Assembly: GCA_934247225.1 (NCBI GenBank) | Contig: CAKQJE010000010.1 | Location: forward strand, 26,710 to 90,709 | Direction: 5' to 3' | DNA from: an uncultured Clostridia bacterium | Lineage (GTDB): Bacteria > Bacillota > Clostridia > Christensenellales > Borkfalkiaceae | DNA length: 64,000 nt | In this document: positions 62,280 to 64,000 of the stretch, one piece after another | Layout: each line of letters starts with the position of its first letter | Numbering within the stretch: the first letter of the stretch is position 1 | Program-made: the position numbers and the translations under genes | The notes under the pieces: model-generated | Told to the model about the DNA's origin: nothing | Seen by the model: the letters and a program-made list of their open reading frames with translations, nothing else | Databases searched by the model: none

Positions 62280-62681
62280 TCGTCCGGGGCGGTTTATTCG
62301 GGTTTTTATTCGTCCGCCACGGCTTTTCTTTATTTTAAAAATGTATTTTTATACAGAAATATATTTATAATTACATAAAAATGCATCTGAATATATAAGA
62401 AAAGCTTATGCAAGCAATTATATAGAAAAATAGCTGAAAATTCTTGCAGGAATATTTGATTTTTTTTATTAAAAACGGATAAAAATCAGTAGACAAACGA
62501 AAGGTTTAAGGTTATAATATACATTGTAAAATGGGTTTTTTAACCTCGTTTGATTTATCTTCGGGTAACGCCGTTAAAAATACTTGAAAAACATAATCGA
62601 ACGAGATAAGAAATCACCGTTTAAAAGTTTATAAATCACATTTATAAAACAAGTAAAAAATTTTTTTCAGGAGGCAAAAAT
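62279..62681. other. AT-rich gap between surface operon and the next lipoprotein gene
   Basis: No gene seen. The sequence is strongly AT-rich (62330-62660) with short repeated TATA/ATTT strings, and contains the promoter at 62490-62518 and a 157-nt leader with a late GGAGG site (62670-62674). Confidence 0.6.
62490..62518 (+). promoter_or_regulatory. Promoter of the Cys-rich repeat lipoprotein
   Basis: TAGACA (62490-62495), 17 bp, TATAAT (62513-62518). Start near 62525. Confidence 0.7.
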
Positions 62682-64000
62682 ATGAAGACAAAGATAATAG
62701 TTTTATTATCGGTTTTGATCTTCGCGCTCGGCATTTTCTGTGCGTGCGGTAATAAAGAGTCCGTCGACACGAGCGATTCGGGTTCCGTCAGCGAGTCCGT
62801 TTCTGTGTCTGACTCGGTTGAAACACCGGACTCAACGCCCGCGCATACACATGCTTATGCTTTTGATTCCTGGGTAACGGCACCCGGACTCGAAACGGCA
62901 GGCAAAGCGAAAATGAAATGCACTTGCGGCGGAGAAAAAGAAGAAGACGTACCCGCTTTGAGCAATACGACCGTCTGGACGTTAGCGGCAGACTTTGATC
63001 CGTGCGTAGGCGGAAACGCGGAGTACTCGTCCGATAAGTACGCAAAAGTTACCGTAACGGTTTCTGCAAAGCACGATCTCGGCGATCCTGTATCTGCCAA
63101 GGCGGCAACTTGCACAGAAACGGGTAATCCGGCATACTCTCAGTGCAAAAAGTGCAAGAAGTATTTCGGAACAGACGGAGCCGAACTTACGACGATAGTT
63201 TTACCTATGGTTGCTCACACCGCAGGAACTGCTACTCGCGAAAACGAGCATGCGGCAACTTGTAGTGCTACGGGAAGCTACGACGAAGTTACCAGATGTA
63301 CTGTCTGCAACACGGTAATGAAAACAGAGACCAAGACGTTGCCTATGGTCGCTCACACGCCTGCGGAGCCCGTTCAGGAAAATGTTAAAAACGCAACCTG
63401 CACCGTTCCCGGTTCTTACGAGGAAGTTGTTAAATGTTCCGTTTGCGGAGAAGAAATAAGCAGAGAAACGAAGACGGTTCCCGCTCCCGGACATAAAAAT
63501 GCTGACCCCGTTCAGGAAAACGTTGTAAACGCAAGCTGTACCGTTCCCGGTTCTTATGACGAGGTAGTTAAATGCTCGGTATGTAACGCCGAAATCAGCA
63601 GAAATCACGTTACGGGCAAGACCCTTCCTCACACTGCCGGCGCGGCTGTTCGTGAAAACGAAGTTCCCGCAACTTGTAAGGCGGAAGGCTCTTACGAAGA
63701 GGTTATTAAATGCTCGGTCTGCGGAACCGAAATGAGCAGAACGACGAAATCGATAGCAAAACTCGCGCATACGGAAGCGGCTCCCGTTCAGGAGAACGTG
63801 GTTGCGGCAACTTGTACGGTTGCGGGTTCTTACGACGAAGTAGTTAAATGTTCGGTCTGCGGAGAAGAAATAAGCAGAGTGACCAAATCTGTAGACGCAC
63901 TCGGACATACTCCCGCTGCCGCTGTTCAGGAGAACGTGGTTGCGGCAACTTGTACGGTTGCGGGTTCTTACGACGAAGTAGTTAAATGTTCGGTCTGCGG
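62682..64000 (+). CDS. Lipoprotein of Cys-rich tandem repeats (3' end beyond the window)
   Basis: The ATG at 62682 (GGAGG at 62670-62674) opens a frame that runs uninterrupted to the window end; at least 439 codons. A lipoprotein-like signal (IFALGIFCAC, cleavage at C20 or C22) is followed by a Ser-rich spacer and then repeats of 46 to 48 residues. Each has the pattern H-T...V-x-E-N...A-T-C...G-S-Y-x-E-V-x-x-C-x-x-C, a His and three cysteines that could bind zinc or form disulfides. About six repeats are seen; the last two are identical over 77 nt. Such repeats occur in exported proteins of gut Clostridia; their role is unknown. Confidence 0.85.
   Translation, partial: MKTKIIVLLSVLIFALGIFCACGNKESVDTSDSGSVSESVSVSDSVETPDSTPAHTHAYAFDSWVTAPGLETAGKAKMKCTCGGEKEEDVPALSNTTVWTLAADFDPCVGGNAEYSSDKYAKVTVTVSAKHDLGDPVSAKAATCTETGNPAYSQCKKCKKYFGTDGAELTTIVLPMVAHTAGTATRENEHAATCSATGSYDEVTRCTVCNTVMKTETKTLPMVAHTPAEPVQENVKNATCTVPGSYEEVVKCSVCGEEISRETKTVPAPGHKNADPVQENVVNASCTVPGSYDEVVKCSVCNAEISRNHVTGKTLPHTAGAAVRENEVPATCKAEGSYEEVIKCSVCGTEMSRTTKSIAKLAHTEAAPVQENVVAATCTVAGSYDEVVKCSVCGEEISRVTKSVDALGHTPAAAVQENVVAATCTVAGSYDEVVKCSVC
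63786..64000. repeat. 138-bp coding tandem repeat, two copies nearly identical
   Basis: The 77 bases 63786-63862 recur exactly at 63924-64000, a shift of 138 bp (46 codons). The window ends inside the second copy. Earlier copies upstream (63240-63780) are diverged. Confidence 0.9.

Overview
The window reads as a chromosome segment of an anaerobic Gram-positive bacterium of the Bacillota, most likely class Clostridia, and probably an uncultured gut lineage (Christensenellales-like; this last step is a guess from style and gene content). The grounds are strong GGAGG-type ribosome binding sites, TTGACA-17-TATAAT promoters, classic Firmicutes gene order (rnhB-yraN...comM-dprA-topA-trmFO-hslVU; ecfA1-ecfA2-ecfT-truA-rplM-rpsI; rpoB-rpoC), the Firmicutes ribosome-rescue protein RqcP, a pyruvate:ferredoxin oxidoreductase, and very large surface lipoproteins and BspA-like leucine-rich repeats that suit a single-membrane gut anaerobe. 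I see no phage, transposase, rRNA or CRISPR array.

Layout. 0-15.3 kb (+): housekeeping genes for RNase HII, YraN, an rRNA methyltransferase, a FucU/RbsD mutarotase, L19, a degenerate PMT-like membrane protein, ComM, DprA, topoisomerase I, TrmFO, HslV, HslU, HisRS and a thioredoxin. 15.3-16.5 kb: repeat-rich gap holding one small XRE regulator. 16.5-19.4 kb (-): rqcP, an ispD-ispF fusion and radA. 19.4-28.2 kb (+): rpoB and rpoC from a perfect-consensus promoter, then a YbaK deacylase. 28.2-29.7 kb: a DUF4143 ATPase whose promoter lies in a palindrome. 29.7-35.6 kb (-): NCS2 purine permease, LOG phosphoribohydrolase and nifJ. 35.8-40.3 kb (+): ECF vitamin-transporter energizing module, truA, rplM, rpsI. 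40.4-42.5 kb: a 23-bp tandem repeat array, tRNA-Leu(CAG), an EamA transporter and a DUF1294 protein. 42.8-62.3 kb (+): one long operon for a 2688-residue surface subtilisin with leucine-rich repeats, a small membrane-anchored protein and three very large lipoproteins. 62.5-64 kb: a further lipoprotein made of Cys-rich repeats, cut by the window end.

How it works together. The first part holds DNA and RNA maintenance genes (RNase HII, topoisomerase I, DprA and ComM for transformation, TrmFO, HisRS) with a proteolytic machine (HslVU). The last third encodes an extracellular system of protease, repeat scaffold and Ig-like lipoproteins, probably co-expressed from one promoter with a 270-nt leader.

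The least expected signals are non-coding: a 14-mer (CTATAAGTCGATTA) present seven times in genes and gaps; nine 23-bp repeats in exact phase before tRNA-Leu; predicted leaderless mRNAs; a shared palindrome-plus-promoter design at rplS and rplM; and paired palindromes around the DUF4143 ATPase.
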